From positions 1,488,001-1,552,000 of the forward strand of contig NC_016609.1 in assembly GCF_000246855.1 (NCBI RefSeq): a stretch of DNA of 64,000 nt, written 5' to 3'. Positions 35,837 to 43,653 of the stretch are shown here, piece by piece. This stretch comes from Niastella koreensis GR20-10 (GTDB lineage Bacteria > Bacteroidota > Bacteroidia > Chitinophagales > Chitinophagaceae). The notes under the pieces were generated by a model. That model made no database searches. It saw nothing but the letters and a program-made list of their open reading frames with translations, and was not told the DNA's origin. The first letter of the stretch is position 1. Each line of letters begins with the position of its first letter. The translations under genes were made by a program, and so were the position numbers.

Positions 35837-36178
35837 ATGAAAAGGATGACATTAACCTTACTGGTACTATTGGGTTTAGCCTCAGCCGCAACGGCCCAGG
35901 AACCCAAAAAGAAAGCGCCATCGCCACAAAAGACAGAACAGGAAAAACAGGCCATATCCGAATGTGTCATGATGAAAGGTGGTAAAATGTTTCATTATAA
36001 GGACGGAAAGGAAACTGCCATTACAAATGAAACAATATTTCATGAAATGAAAGTTATGCCCGACGGGACCTGTAAAATGAAGAATGGGAAATCAATGAAA
36101 CTAAAAGAGGGCGAATGTTGTGATACAAAAGCAGCAATTCATAAAGACTGTCAGAAAATGATGATGAAGAAAGGTTAA
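35837..36178 (+). CDS. Secreted Lys/Met-rich protein (DUF6799-like)
   Basis: A 113-residue exported protein with signal peptide (TLTLLVLLGLASAATAQ), a Lys/Pro-rich linker and one short domain (about 43-95) with two halves: CVMMKGGKMFHYKDGKE and MPDGTCKMKNGKSMKLKEGE. This matches the pattern I associate with DUF6799. Five Cys and more than ten Met, with His, suggest metal (copper) binding, but that is inference from composition. It stands alone. Confidence 0.65.
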   Translation: MKRMTLTLLVLLGLASAATAQEPKKKAPSPQKTEQEKQAISECVMMKGGKMFHYKDGKETAITNETIFHEMKVMPDGTCKMKNGKSMKLKEGECCDTKAAIHKDCQKMMMKKG

Positions 36179-36404
36179 TAAGGGAAATGACATCTCGCTG
36201 ATTAATTTAAAAGGAATTTTCAAAACCTTCCAAGATGTAATTGACGCAAATCAGGGCCGAAAATCTGGCCAGCAATTCGGACAGCATATTTAGACTTTGA
36301 AAATATTACGATCCCTTATACGTGCAGGTAACCTTTGACAGGAAAAGCACTTTTTGCAAGAGCTTCTTTTTTGAACTGTTTAACCTTAGGTACCGTTAAC
36401 CACG

Positions 36405-37835
36405 TTAGGGCTTCAGCAGCGCATTAATCATGCCATTGAAGATAAAATAATGAAAGGGAAGTACACAGTACCAATATAACCGGCCCCAAATACCCTTGGG
36501 CCGGAAGGTGGCGGTCTGCATCAGACAATATTGGTTGTTTTCCTGAACGATCTGAAATTCCAACCAGGCTTCCCCAGGTAATTTCATTTCAGCAAATAGC
36601 AGCAGGCGTTTGTTCGTTTTATCGGCTACCAGTACACGCCAGAAATCCAGTGCGTCACCACTGGATATACTCAAACGGCTGGTACGGCCTCTCCGGAGAC
36701 CTACACCGCCAAATGCTTTATCGAGCAGTCCACGTATCTTCCAAAGGGCATTACCGTAATACCAGCCTGTATTTCCTCCAATGTTCCATATCTTTTGCAG
36801 CACTGCCTGATCATCACCTGTGATGCTGCGGCGCTTTATATCTTTAAAACAACCGAATACCGGTACCTCAATATTCCTGATGATTTGTGGGTTGGCATTG
36901 GAAGCGCTAAAAGCATCTTTCCAACTACTGATCACTTCCTGCTGTTCAATTTTTTGAAAAGCCAGCGACACTGCCTCCTTGTAGGTAAGCAAAATAATGC
37001 CCAACCGCTGTGCAAGGTCATTGGGCCTGCATACCACATCTACTTTCATACTATCTACCAGGTTTACAGCCAGCGGGTAGGAGGTAGAGGCTACAAAATA
37101 CAGCCAGTAACTCGACAATCGCGGTGTCATGACCGGTACCGTAATAATATGTCGTTTTAAGCCGCGGACTTCTGCAAACTGCAACAGCATTTGTTTATAG
37201 GTAAGAACGGTAGGTCCGCCAATATCATAATCCTGGTTGAATGTTTCCTTCAGCAGCAGTATGCCGGTCAGAAAACCGATCACGTTGCGGATACCGATCG
37301 GCTGACATTTCGTGTTCACCCATTTCGGAGCTATCATAATTGGCAGCTTCTCCACCAGGTCGCGGATGATTTCAAAAGATGAGCTGCCCGAGCCCACTAC
37401 AATACCAGCTCTTAAAACAGTTATCGGCACTTTGCCCACGCGCAGTATTTTTTCTACTGCCAGCCTCGACGACAAATGCCTAGAAAGTTGATCGGCATTC
37501 ACTATGCCGCTCAGGTATATGATTTGTTGACAGCGCGTGTTTTCTGTAAGCTGCTGAAATTTGGTAGCGGCTTGTTGCTCTGCAGCTTCAAAGGAAGGCC
37601 CTTCCCGCATGGAATGGATCAGGAAATATGCCACGTCAATATCTTCGGGAAATTGTACCTGCGGACTGTCCGGCGAAAAATCGGTTTCAATGATATTGAC
37701 ACCGGCTGGTAAATGACTGGTATTAAAACGTTGCCTGCTTCGCACACAGCAGGTAATGCGGTGTCCCAACTCCACCAGCACCGGGGCCAGACGTTGACCA
37801 ACATAACCATTCGCTCCCGTGATCAGTATATGCAT
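36405..37835 (-). CDS. SDR-family NAD(P)-binding protein with DUF2867 C-terminus
   Basis: A 476-residue protein. An extended-SDR Rossmann fold begins at MHILITGANGYVGQRLAPVL (GxxGxxG) and runs to about 290, including VAYFLIHSM and an IYLSGIV strand. DUF2867 covers about 310-476 (WYYGNALWKIRGLLDKAFGG; FIFNGMINALL at the end). Proteins of this architecture recur in LitR/CarH light-inducible clusters. The reaction is unknown. It is the last gene of the leftward SRPBCC-tspO-flavin reductase-SDR operon, 8 bp after the flavin reductase. Pieces of paralogues are at 30356 and 47651. Confidence 0.88.
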   Translation of the reverse strand: MHILITGANGYVGQRLAPVLVELGHRITCCVRSRQRFNTSHLPAGVNIIETDFSPDSPQVQFPEDIDVAYFLIHSMREGPSFEAAEQQAATKFQQLTENTRCQQIIYLSGIVNADQLSRHLSSRLAVEKILRVGKVPITVLRAGIVVGSGSSSFEIIRDLVEKLPIMIAPKWVNTKCQPIGIRNVIGFLTGILLLKETFNQDYDIGGPTVLTYKQMLLQFAEVRGLKRHIITVPVMTPRLSSYWLYFVASTSYPLAVNLVDSMKVDVVCRPNDLAQRLGIILLTYKEAVSLAFQKIEQQEVISSWKDAFSASNANPQIIRNIEVPVFGCFKDIKRRSITGDDQAVLQKIWNIGGNTGWYYGNALWKIRGLLDKAFGGVGLRRGRTSRLSISSGDALDFWRVLVADKTNKRLLLFAEMKLPGEAWLEFQIVQENNQYCLMQTATFRPKGIWGRLYWYCVLPFHYFIFNGMINALLKP

Positions 37836-37843
37836 AACTTGTT

Positions 37844-38491
37844 TTATTCAGTGTCAAATGCCTGCGGCCAGGAACCGGGTTTGGCATAAGTTAACCGTGC
37901 CAGTCGTTCGGTCTGGTGATAACTGTCAAGGCCTGAACAGGTAAGGGTGCCTGCTTTTTCAAGATCTACAAACCCATCTTTCTGCAGGCAATCGGCAGGC
38001 ATCGATACATGCATGATCTCTGAAAGTAATAAGGTAGTACCATTAAGGGCAATATCAATTTTTTCACGCATTACAGCGCCGATCCTGATCCTGCTTTCCT
38101 GGACAAAGGGCGCGTCAATACCAGCTTCGTAGGCTTCGGTTAAACCGGTCGCGGTAAACTCAGAATTGCCGGCTGGAAAACGGGCCGAAGCCTGGTGCGC
38201 CTGCACATACATCGAAGCATGTACATGATTTACGGTGAACTGCTGCCTTGCGATGATATTGGACAAGGTATGCCTTTCTTCCGTCCCCGGCCTGAAAATC
38301 AGTCCAAACAAAGCTGGGTGAGCCCCTATGTGAAAAAAGGAACTGAACGGGGCCAAGTTGGTAATGTTAGACAAGCTTTTAGTGCCCACGATCACCAGGC
38401 TTTTAAAACCTCCCAGTGAATTAATAAAGGTTGCCCGGTACAGCTGCTCAAAAGCTTCGATGGCGGATTTATTAAAAATGCTAATGTCCAT
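37844..38491 (-). CDS. Flavin reductase-like (FMN-binding split barrel) protein
   Basis: A 215-residue protein of the flavin reductase/FMN-binding split-barrel fold: NSLGGFKSLVIVGTKS near 25-40, NITNLAPFSSFFHIG (the conserved N-x-AP-x-S substrate loop, about 42-56) and a GLIFRPGTEERHTLSNI strand. Members reduce FMN with NAD(P)H or hold FMN as a cofactor. The position between tspO and the SDR gene (16 and 8 bp gaps) makes it part of the CarH-linked operon. Specific substrate unknown. Confidence 0.85.
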   Translation of the reverse strand: MDISIFNKSAIEAFEQLYRATFINSLGGFKSLVIVGTKSLSNITNLAPFSSFFHIGAHPALFGLIFRPGTEERHTLSNIIARQQFTVNHVHASMYVQAHQASARFPAGNSEFTATGLTEAYEAGIDAPFVQESRIRIGAVMREKIDIALNGTTLLLSEIMHVSMPADCLQKDGFVDLEKAGTLTCSGLDSYHQTERLARLTYAKPGSWPQAFDTE

Positions 38492-38507
38492 TCTTATTAC
38501 ATTAAAA

Positions 38508-38978
38508 TTAGTGATTTAGGTACCAGATAGCGGCGTTCAATACGTTTGCAAAACTTACCCAGGCCAGGTATGGCCATTGCAGGTTGGCCGCCTTGCCTGA
38601 TACCCGGTAAAACTGGCGGATCATAAGAATGATGAACAACCACAACAATACAATATCAATAAAGGCAATGCCAATCCAATGAAAGCGGAAAAACAAAATG
38701 CTCCACCAGAAATTCAACACGAGCTGTATGAAAAACAATAAAATGGCTTGTTTCTTTTTCTCAGAAGAAGGTTCCCGTAGCAGTAGGTAAAAGGAGACGC
38801 CCATTAAAATATACAATGCGGTCCATACAGGACCAAAAACAGTATTCGGTGGATTGAAAAAAGGTTTTGCAAGACCCGGATACCAATTTTGTATGTTTTG
38901 AACGGTCACATAGGCAGATACCCCACCAACAGCCAGCGGCAAGCCGATACAAAGCACTATGGTCAACCATTTATTCAT
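38508..38978 (-). CDS. tspO: TspO/MBR-family membrane protein (copy A)
   Basis: A 156-residue five-helix membrane protein. Family marks are WYPGLAKPFFNPPNTVFGPVW (the loop and W-x-P-x-W-like region, about 33-53), ALYILMGVSFYLL and LNFWWSILFF with WPYLAWVSFANVLNAAIW in the last helix. TspO binds porphyrins and can degrade them in light; in Rhodobacter it tunes pigment genes to oxygen and light. The start overlaps the end of the SRPBCC gene by 4 bp, so translation is probably coupled. A second, almost identical copy is at 47894-48364. Confidence 0.93.
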   Translation of the reverse strand: MNKWLTIVLCIGLPLAVGGVSAYVTVQNIQNWYPGLAKPFFNPPNTVFGPVWTALYILMGVSFYLLLREPSSEKKKQAILLFFIQLVLNFWWSILFFRFHWIGIAFIDIVLLWLFIILMIRQFYRVSGKAANLQWPYLAWVSFANVLNAAIWYLNH

Positions 38979-39448
38979 ATCAGCTCTTTTTTACCATTGA
39001 AAAGGATTTCTATCTGTTGATAGCGGAAATCAAATATTCTTTTCAGTTGTTTTTTCACAAAAGCCTCATTGGCAAGTTTTCCCAGTAAGGCCAGTGGTAG
39101 TTTATAGTGTACCAGATCATGCATTTCAACACCGCCTGCTGTTTCCCGAAGAAAATGCTTATGGTGCCAGAAAGCATATGGCCCAAAACGCTGTTCATCT
39201 ACAAAATAAGACTCATCCTGTACATGCGTGATCTCTGTAACCCAGTGCAGTTTGATATTCAGCAATGGTTTCACATAATACTCAATGATCTGTCCTGGGT
39301 ACATACGGTCATTATTTTCTTTGCTGAGCACTTCAAAACCCAGGTAAGGAGGCGTAAGCCGGGCCAAATTTCGGGGGTTGCTCATAAATGCCCACACATT
39401 GGCCAGGTCAGCCCTGATCAATTGTTTCGTTTCTATAGTATATAACAC
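38975..39448 (-). CDS. SRPBCC-family (START-like) ligand-binding protein (copy A)
   Basis: A 157-residue SRPBCC/polyketide-cyclase-like protein that forms a hydrophobic-ligand pocket (LYTIETKQLIRADLANVW, FMSNPRNLARLTPPYLGFEV, then WVTEITHVQDESYFVDEQ). I prefer the GTG at 39448, because family members begin near this point and the inverted repeat at 39493-39517 would otherwise lie inside the coding region; an ATG at 39511 gives 178 residues. Copy B has TTG at the same place. First gene of the leftward CarH-linked operon. Ligand unknown. Confidence 0.82.
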   Translation of the reverse strand: MLYTIETKQLIRADLANVWAFMSNPRNLARLTPPYLGFEVLSKENNDRMYPGQIIEYYVKPLLNIKLHWVTEITHVQDESYFVDEQRFGPYAFWHHKHFLRETAGGVEMHDLVHYKLPLALLGKLANEAFVKKQLKRIFDFRYQQIEILFNGKKELI

Positions 39449-39492
39449 TCCAGCTAATTTTTTATTTTGTCTAACTAATTTAATAAAAAGTT

Positions 39493-39517
39493 GAACAAAG
39501 TTAGTGTACATTTGTTC
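39493..39517. promoter_or_regulatory. Candidate CarH operator in the divergent promoter (copy A)
   Basis: GAACAAA (39493-39499) and TTTGTTC (39511-39517) are a perfect 7-bp inverted repeat with an 11-bp spacer. The right arm overlaps TACATTTG, a fit to the TAnnTTTG -7 element for rightward folE-carH transcription. The same arms and the same spacer recur at 48896-48920 in the second copy. A MerR-fold repressor such as CarH binds dyads of this size; the assignment is inferred. Confidence 0.65.
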
Positions 39518-39535
39518 TTATATCAAATTAATTTC

Positions 39536-40253
39536 ATGCAACACTGTACCAATGTAAAGTCGCTAACAGGTGGAAAAGGGTTATCCCTTAGTAACATCAA
39601 CATAGAAGAAATAGGCGACAATCATCTGCATTCCTCAACCGATACCCCAATACGGCCAGACGCTTTTACACTTACCAATGGGGAAAAAAATAGACAAGAT
39701 CGAAGGTTTGTTCAAACAGGTTATGGAAACGCTTGGGCTGGATCTTACAGACGACAGCCTCCGTGGCACACCCCGCCGAGTGGCAAAAATGTATGTTGAA
39801 GAACTGTTTAACGGGCTCAATCCGGCCGATTTGCCGAATATGACCCTCTTTGAAAACAAATACAGATACAACCAGATGCTGGTTGAAAAAGACATCACCG
39901 TTTACAGTCACTGCGAACATCATTTTGTACCCATTTTCGGCAAAGCGCATATCGCTTACATCTCATCCGGTAAGGTCATTGGTCTTTCCAAGCTTAACCG
40001 GCTGGTAGATTACTATGCACGGCGGCCCCAGGTGCAGGAGCGACTTACTATGCAGATCGGCAGGGCCTTGCAGCAGGCGCTGAAAACAGAAGATGTGGCA
40101 GTTATTATCGATGCCAAGCACATGTGTGTGGCATCGCGTGGGATTCGCGACACACATTCGGCCACAGTAACCACTTTCTATGAAGGCCAGTTTGTAAACA
40201 ACGTCTTAAAAGAAGAATTTTTGCGGTATGTAGGCTTAACTACGGCTTATTAA
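39536..40253 (+). pseudogene. folE: GTP cyclohydrolase I, frameshifted near the N-terminus
   Basis: GTP cyclohydrolase I converts GTP to dihydroneopterin triphosphate. The natural start is the ATG at 39536: the first 45 residues (EEIGDNHLHSSTDTPIRPDAF) match the usual N-terminal extension of Bacteroidota FolE. At the run of seven A near 39682-39688 the frame breaks by one base; six A would join LTNGEK to IDKIEGLFKQVMETLGLDL. The rest is intact: RGTPRRVAKMYVEEL, zinc ligands in SHCEHHFVPIFG and KHMCVASRG, and SKLNRLVDYYARRPQ. An ATG at 39678 could still give a 191-residue catalytic core, so loss of activity is not certain. A sequencing error in the homopolymer is also possible. Confidence 0.82.
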
Positions 40254-40266
40254 TTTTACAGTTGTA

Positions 40267-41148
40267 ATGAAACTATACCATATATCGGAACTTGAACAGC
40301 TATCGGGCATCAGGGCGCCTACCATTCGTATATGGGAGCGTAGATATAATCTCATACAACCCGGCCGTACCGATACCAATATTCGTATGTACGACGACCG
40401 GCAGGTACGCAAACTACTTAATGTAGCTACGTTACTCAATAACGGTTTTAAAATTTCGAAGATCGCGGAACTGGATGAAGATGGTATTCATGCCATGGTG
40501 CTGGGCTTACAAAATAGTGACAGTGAAACGGATGATATAGCCACTGCTTTTATTAACGGGCTGATTGTAGCTATGCTGGACTTCGATGAGGTGAACTTCG
40601 AAATAACTTATACAGCCGCCGTAAAACGATACGGACTATTTGATGCCATGCTGCAAGTGTTTTACCCTCTTCTGCAAAAAATAGGCATCATGTGGACCAC
40701 TGAGGATGTAATCCCTGTACAGGAGCATTTTGCTTCGGCAGTGATGCGGAGAAAGTTAATGGCAGCTACTGATGCCCTGGTAATAAAAAAGAAACGGCGG
40801 AAGAAGTTTCTATTACTGCTACCGCCTGGTGAATGGCATGAGATAGGCCTGCTCTTCGCCAATTATGTTATTCGTTCAAAGGATATTGAAACCATTTATC
40901 TTGGACAGAATGTGCCTTATGAACAGGTGGCTGCCGTATTAGAAAAAACAAAGATCTCACATGTTTTGCTGTTCTTAATCACACGTCGGGAACAAATGGA
41001 TATTGCCTCTCTGCGCAAAAGCATGAAGCTTCTCAATGAGCTGCCACTTCTTGTTGCCTGCAGCTCTGCTGTAACAGGTGCATTACAGTGCACTACCTCT
41101 AATACCTATTTCTTACAATCTCCATTCGACCTTTTGCAACACCTGTAA
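40267..41148 (+). CDS. CarH/LitR-type B12-dependent photoreceptor repressor (copy A)
   Basis: A 293-residue regulator with an N-terminal MerR winged helix (about 1-70; KLYHISELEQLSGIRAPTIR, WERRYNLIQPGRTD), a helical cap and a cobalamin-binding domain. The cap has W-x9-EH (WTTEDVIPVQEH, about 138-149). The Rossmann part has E-x-H-x-x-G (GEWHEIG, about 186-192), whose His is the lower cobalt ligand in CarH. With both motifs kept, it should bind adenosylcobalamin, repress in the dark as a tetramer and leave DNA in light. It starts 13 bp after folE and likely represses its own divergent promoter. No carotenoid gene is nearby. Confidence 0.9.
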   Translation: MKLYHISELEQLSGIRAPTIRIWERRYNLIQPGRTDTNIRMYDDRQVRKLLNVATLLNNGFKISKIAELDEDGIHAMVLGLQNSDSETDDIATAFINGLIVAMLDFDEVNFEITYTAAVKRYGLFDAMLQVFYPLLQKIGIMWTTEDVIPVQEHFASAVMRRKLMAATDALVIKKKRRKKFLLLLPPGEWHEIGLLFANYVIRSKDIETIYLGQNVPYEQVAAVLEKTKISHVLLFLITRREQMDIASLRKSMKLLNELPLLVACSSAVTGALQCTTSNTYFLQSPFDLLQHL

Positions 41149-41538
41149 GCAGTAGGATAATTGACCTTTGGAATGAAAACAATCATTCCCGATTGCGCCT
41201 TCGATAATTGACGAAGCCTTTGCCTTTTTTGAATCTCTTGCAGATGATAGATTTGTTCATCGGCCGTGTAGGCATCCCGCCTGGGAAAATTAGACTTACG
41301 CTGCGCTAATTTCCGTAAGAAGTATATCGTTTCCTACCTCGACAATTCGAATGAAATAGTTAACTGTGAATTTGCTTTGCAGAAGATGTTGAAGTGACAT
41401 TTTTTGTTCAGAACATAAATCTCCACTTAGATTTTTGAGTATGGATAAATAAGTTGCCAAATAATAAAACTAAAATTAATACGAATTTGGTTAATTACGT
41501 TCATTGATTTTTTATTACCCCAAATTAAAGTAAACACA
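41149..41538. other. Gene-free gap after carH copy A
   Basis: The first 40 bp resemble the sequence after carH copy B, so the duplication extends slightly past the gene. At about 41269-41398 a plus-strand frame without a start codon reads LRCANFRKKYIVSYLDNSNE and FALQKMLK before TGA. It looks like the C-terminus of a lost gene, which I cannot name. The remainder is AT-rich with no clear signal. Confidence 0.4.
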
Positions 41539-41613
41539 ATGTTCGAATGGTTTAAAAATTTACCTAACGTTGCTCAATCTAGCTTAGTGACAGGATAAAA
41601 CCATACAGAATTT

Positions 41614-41913
41614 ATGGTTTCAGCACTATTTTCAGAACAAATATTAAGCAGCCGGCAGCCGGAAGACGACGAGGTCATTGATGGAATCATATATCCAAGT
41701 GTTGGTAACGACTATCAAACTGATAACTTAGCGATTCTTCCAGAATGTCTGGACAAAAATTTTAAATTAACTGGGGTTGCTGAATTTGTAATTGAAGAGT
41801 CATTTTACAATAAGCCATTCCAACAAGGTGACCCTGGTGCTATACAAGTGGCTAAAGTTAAAAATGTGAGAGGCGCCAAATCAATTTCTTCTGACGGAAT
41901 AATTAGTTGGTAA
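41614..41913 (+). CDS. Short hypothetical protein, possibly the C-terminus of a broken gene
   Basis: A 99-residue frame in low-GC DNA. The core DGIIYPSVGNDYQTDNLAI resembles the closing part of RES-type NAD-binding toxin domains, but the match is weak. The same frame opens further upstream at an ATG at 41539 (MFEWFKNLPNVAQSS) and is interrupted by TAA at 41596-41598, so the present gene may be the remainder of one of about 125 codons. Its composition is unlike the surrounding GC-richer genes, which fits acquired DNA. Function not assigned. Confidence 0.45.
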   Translation: MVSALFSEQILSSRQPEDDEVIDGIIYPSVGNDYQTDNLAILPECLDKNFKLTGVAEFVIEESFYNKPFQQGDPGAIQVAKVKNVRGAKSISSDGIISW

Positions 41914-42164
41914 AGCAATTAATTTATTTCCTGACCTCATCCGATTGACTGGCAATTTTCATCTATCGGGTGAGTACCTTAACCTATTTTGAGAAAGCGA
42001 TCATTTTTCTGTTGTATGGTTCCATAATTCAAAAGCCACCTTCCATAATTTTTGCTTAGTAAGTTAAAAAAAGTAAGTTGCAAAAAACTGTCACATCTGA
42101 AAGTAGCGTATATTAGCGATAATATAAACGTTGTGCATCATGCTATCACGACAGTATTTAAACA

Positions 42165-42848
42165 ATGAAAACACTTTTTTCTTTAGATAATTGGACAATG
42201 ATAAAAAAGATTTCGCCTGACAAGCGAATGGCTTTTGCGACCATTTATGTGAAATATCCAAACTGGAAAATGGTTGCTAAACTTGACTTGCCAGACAGAA
42301 AGAAATTTCGAGACAAGTTTCTTAAAACCAATTTTCAAAAACTAATTGACAGGAAATATTTTGACACATATGAGGTGGTTGGAACTAAACGACGACCAAG
42401 CGGAGTTAAAGCCAAGCTAACACTTGCTTCAATTTTAAAACTTACAAAACAGTCATTCATAGAAAATATCTTTATTCACCAATTAGACGGGGCAAAAGAA
42501 AAACAAAACAAGCCAACATATAATTTCTTTTGCGTTAAAATGACTGTTTCAATACAAGTAGAAGGCTTGACGAAAGGAATGCAATCATGCGAAGACAGAT
42601 ATGTATTAGTAAAAGCACAGACTGTTGAAAGTGCTTACAACAAAGTTAAGAAACAGGAAAAACAATATGGCGAACCATACTTAAATTCTGACGCAAGATT
42701 AGTTAGATGGAAAATTGAAAGCTACGACGATTGCTTTGCCATGAACATAACAAGTATTGACGACTTTAATAAACCTGAAGGTGTTGAAGTTTTTTCAAAA
42801 CTTAGGAGTCGCAAAATTACAAGTGACAGAGCATGGAGTGGAAGATAG
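42165..42848 (+). CDS. Hypothetical protein with DUF4288-like C-terminus
   Basis: A 227-residue, Lys-rich protein without signal peptide or membrane segment. Residues about 140-215 (YVLVKAQTVESAYNKVKKQE, YLNSDARLVRWKIESYDDCFAM) fit the DUF4288 pattern, a small domain of unknown role often found in isolated accessory genes. The N-terminal 120 residues are not recognised. Codon use is strongly A/T-biased compared with the window average, which suggests horizontal origin. No operon partner. The 251-bp gap before it has no recognisable feature. Confidence 0.6.
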   Translation: MKTLFSLDNWTMIKKISPDKRMAFATIYVKYPNWKMVAKLDLPDRKKFRDKFLKTNFQKLIDRKYFDTYEVVGTKRRPSGVKAKLTLASILKLTKQSFIENIFIHQLDGAKEKQNKPTYNFFCVKMTVSIQVEGLTKGMQSCEDRYVLVKAQTVESAYNKVKKQEKQYGEPYLNSDARLVRWKIESYDDCFAMNITSIDDFNKPEGVEVFSKLRSRKITSDRAWSGR

Positions 42849-42959
42849 TGTCGAAGATTGATCTTATACAATTGGCTCAACTCTTCCCTCAAGCACGCCG
42901 GATATGCCGGCCAAACGCTTCAGTCTCTGTTCTCAGTACCCCACTATATTCGCAGCCTG

Positions 42960-43345
42960 ATATAAGTCATCAATATTTCTTAATAAGTCATCAATTTCGA
43001 ACTTTGATGCGTAAGTAGCGAACTTTGACGCGTAAGTAACCAACCTTTTACTGTAGATCTTAAACTTTTGCGCCAATGTTTAAAAGTAAAGGCACCAGGT
43101 TCGCTACTTGTGCTCTGAAGTTGTGCAAATAGCCTCAAATTCGCAACAAATGCCATAATGTTCAGCATTAATGAGTCATAGTCAGTTGGAAATGCGGTAT
43201 AATAAGCAACTTATGTCGAAAAGTTCGCAACAATGGCAGAAGTTCGCAACTTTTGCCCGAACGTTTACAATAAGATTAGAAAAATCAGTCATTCTATGGG
43301 AGAAGTATGGAATTTTTGCTGAAAAGTTCGCAACAACAATATTTG
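42960..43345. repeat. Degenerate 19-21-bp repeat array in two orientations
   Basis: Left block: ATAAGTCATCAAT twice (from 42962 and 42980), then CGAACTTTGATGCGTAAGTAG and a near copy, 21 bp apart (from about 42999). Right block: units with the core AAGTTCGCAACAA at about 43137, 43220, 43239 and 43323, with weaker ones near 43098 and 43118; several spacings are exactly 19 bp. GCGAACTTT in the left block is the reverse complement of AAAGTTCGC in the right block. A TTAAAC/GTTTAA dyad lies between them. It has no coding potential that I trust. Confidence 0.6.
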
Positions 43346-43405
43346 CACATACCTCTTCAAATCCCCCGATTTTTTCACTTGATCCTCATTTGACACATGG
43401 GTTAA

Positions 43406-43543
43406 TTTCTTGTCGCTTACCGTAGCCAGTATGACCAACACGGTAATATAGAATATCGCCGCAATTCCCACATTACTAAATTAGCACTGGACGGCTCCGG
43501 CAGCATCAGCAAAAAAAAGTTAATGCAGTTCACTGTAAAATAA
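43406..43543 (+). pseudogene. C-terminal remnant of an unidentified gene
   Basis: After a TAA at 43403-43405 the frame stays open for 45 residues without any good start (VAYRSQYDQHGNIEYRRNSH, then LALDGSGSISKKKLMQFTVK) and ends with TAA four bases before a terminator. The composition looks genuinely coding, and the stop plus terminator is the natural end of a gene. The family is not recognised. Confidence 0.5.
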
Positions 43544-43546
43544 GAG

Positions 43547-43575
43547 GCCTTCTGATTGAATTGGAAGGCTTTTTT
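43547..43575 (+). terminator. Rho-independent terminator
   Basis: GCCTTC (43547-43552) pairs with GAAGGC (43564-43569), followed by TTTTTT. It directly follows the stop of the gene remnant at 43406-43543 and precedes the GH2 gene, so it ends the older transcript. Confidence 0.75.
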
Positions 43576-43653
43576 GTATCGAGAGGCTTTTATTTAAAGC
43601 TAAAAATGTATTTTGTCTATTGTTTATCCTTACTAAAAATAGCATATTATACA

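Noticed and set aside
39449-39511. Longer start (ATG 39511) for SRPBCC copy A, and ATG 48914 for copy B
   Set aside because: It would place the conserved inverted repeat and the promoter region inside the coding sequence; family members start near LYTIET. It cannot be fully excluded because the alternative starts are GTG and TTG.
39450-39535. A cobalamin riboswitch upstream of the CarH cluster
   Set aside because: The spacer is too short and shows no B12-box-like sequence; cobalamin sensing is expected through the CarH protein.
39676-39692. Programmed ribosomal frameshift in folE
   Set aside because: The needed shift is +1 on an A run with no stop codon or structure favouring it; slippage, mutation or sequencing error is simpler.
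42110-42164. Integron-like cassette border before the DUF4288-like gene (AACGTTGTGC word)
   Set aside because: No paired attC arms and no integrase were found; a single short word is not enough.
43095-43345. CRISPR array
   Set aside because: Units are degenerate, partly tandem without unique spacers, and no cas genes are present.
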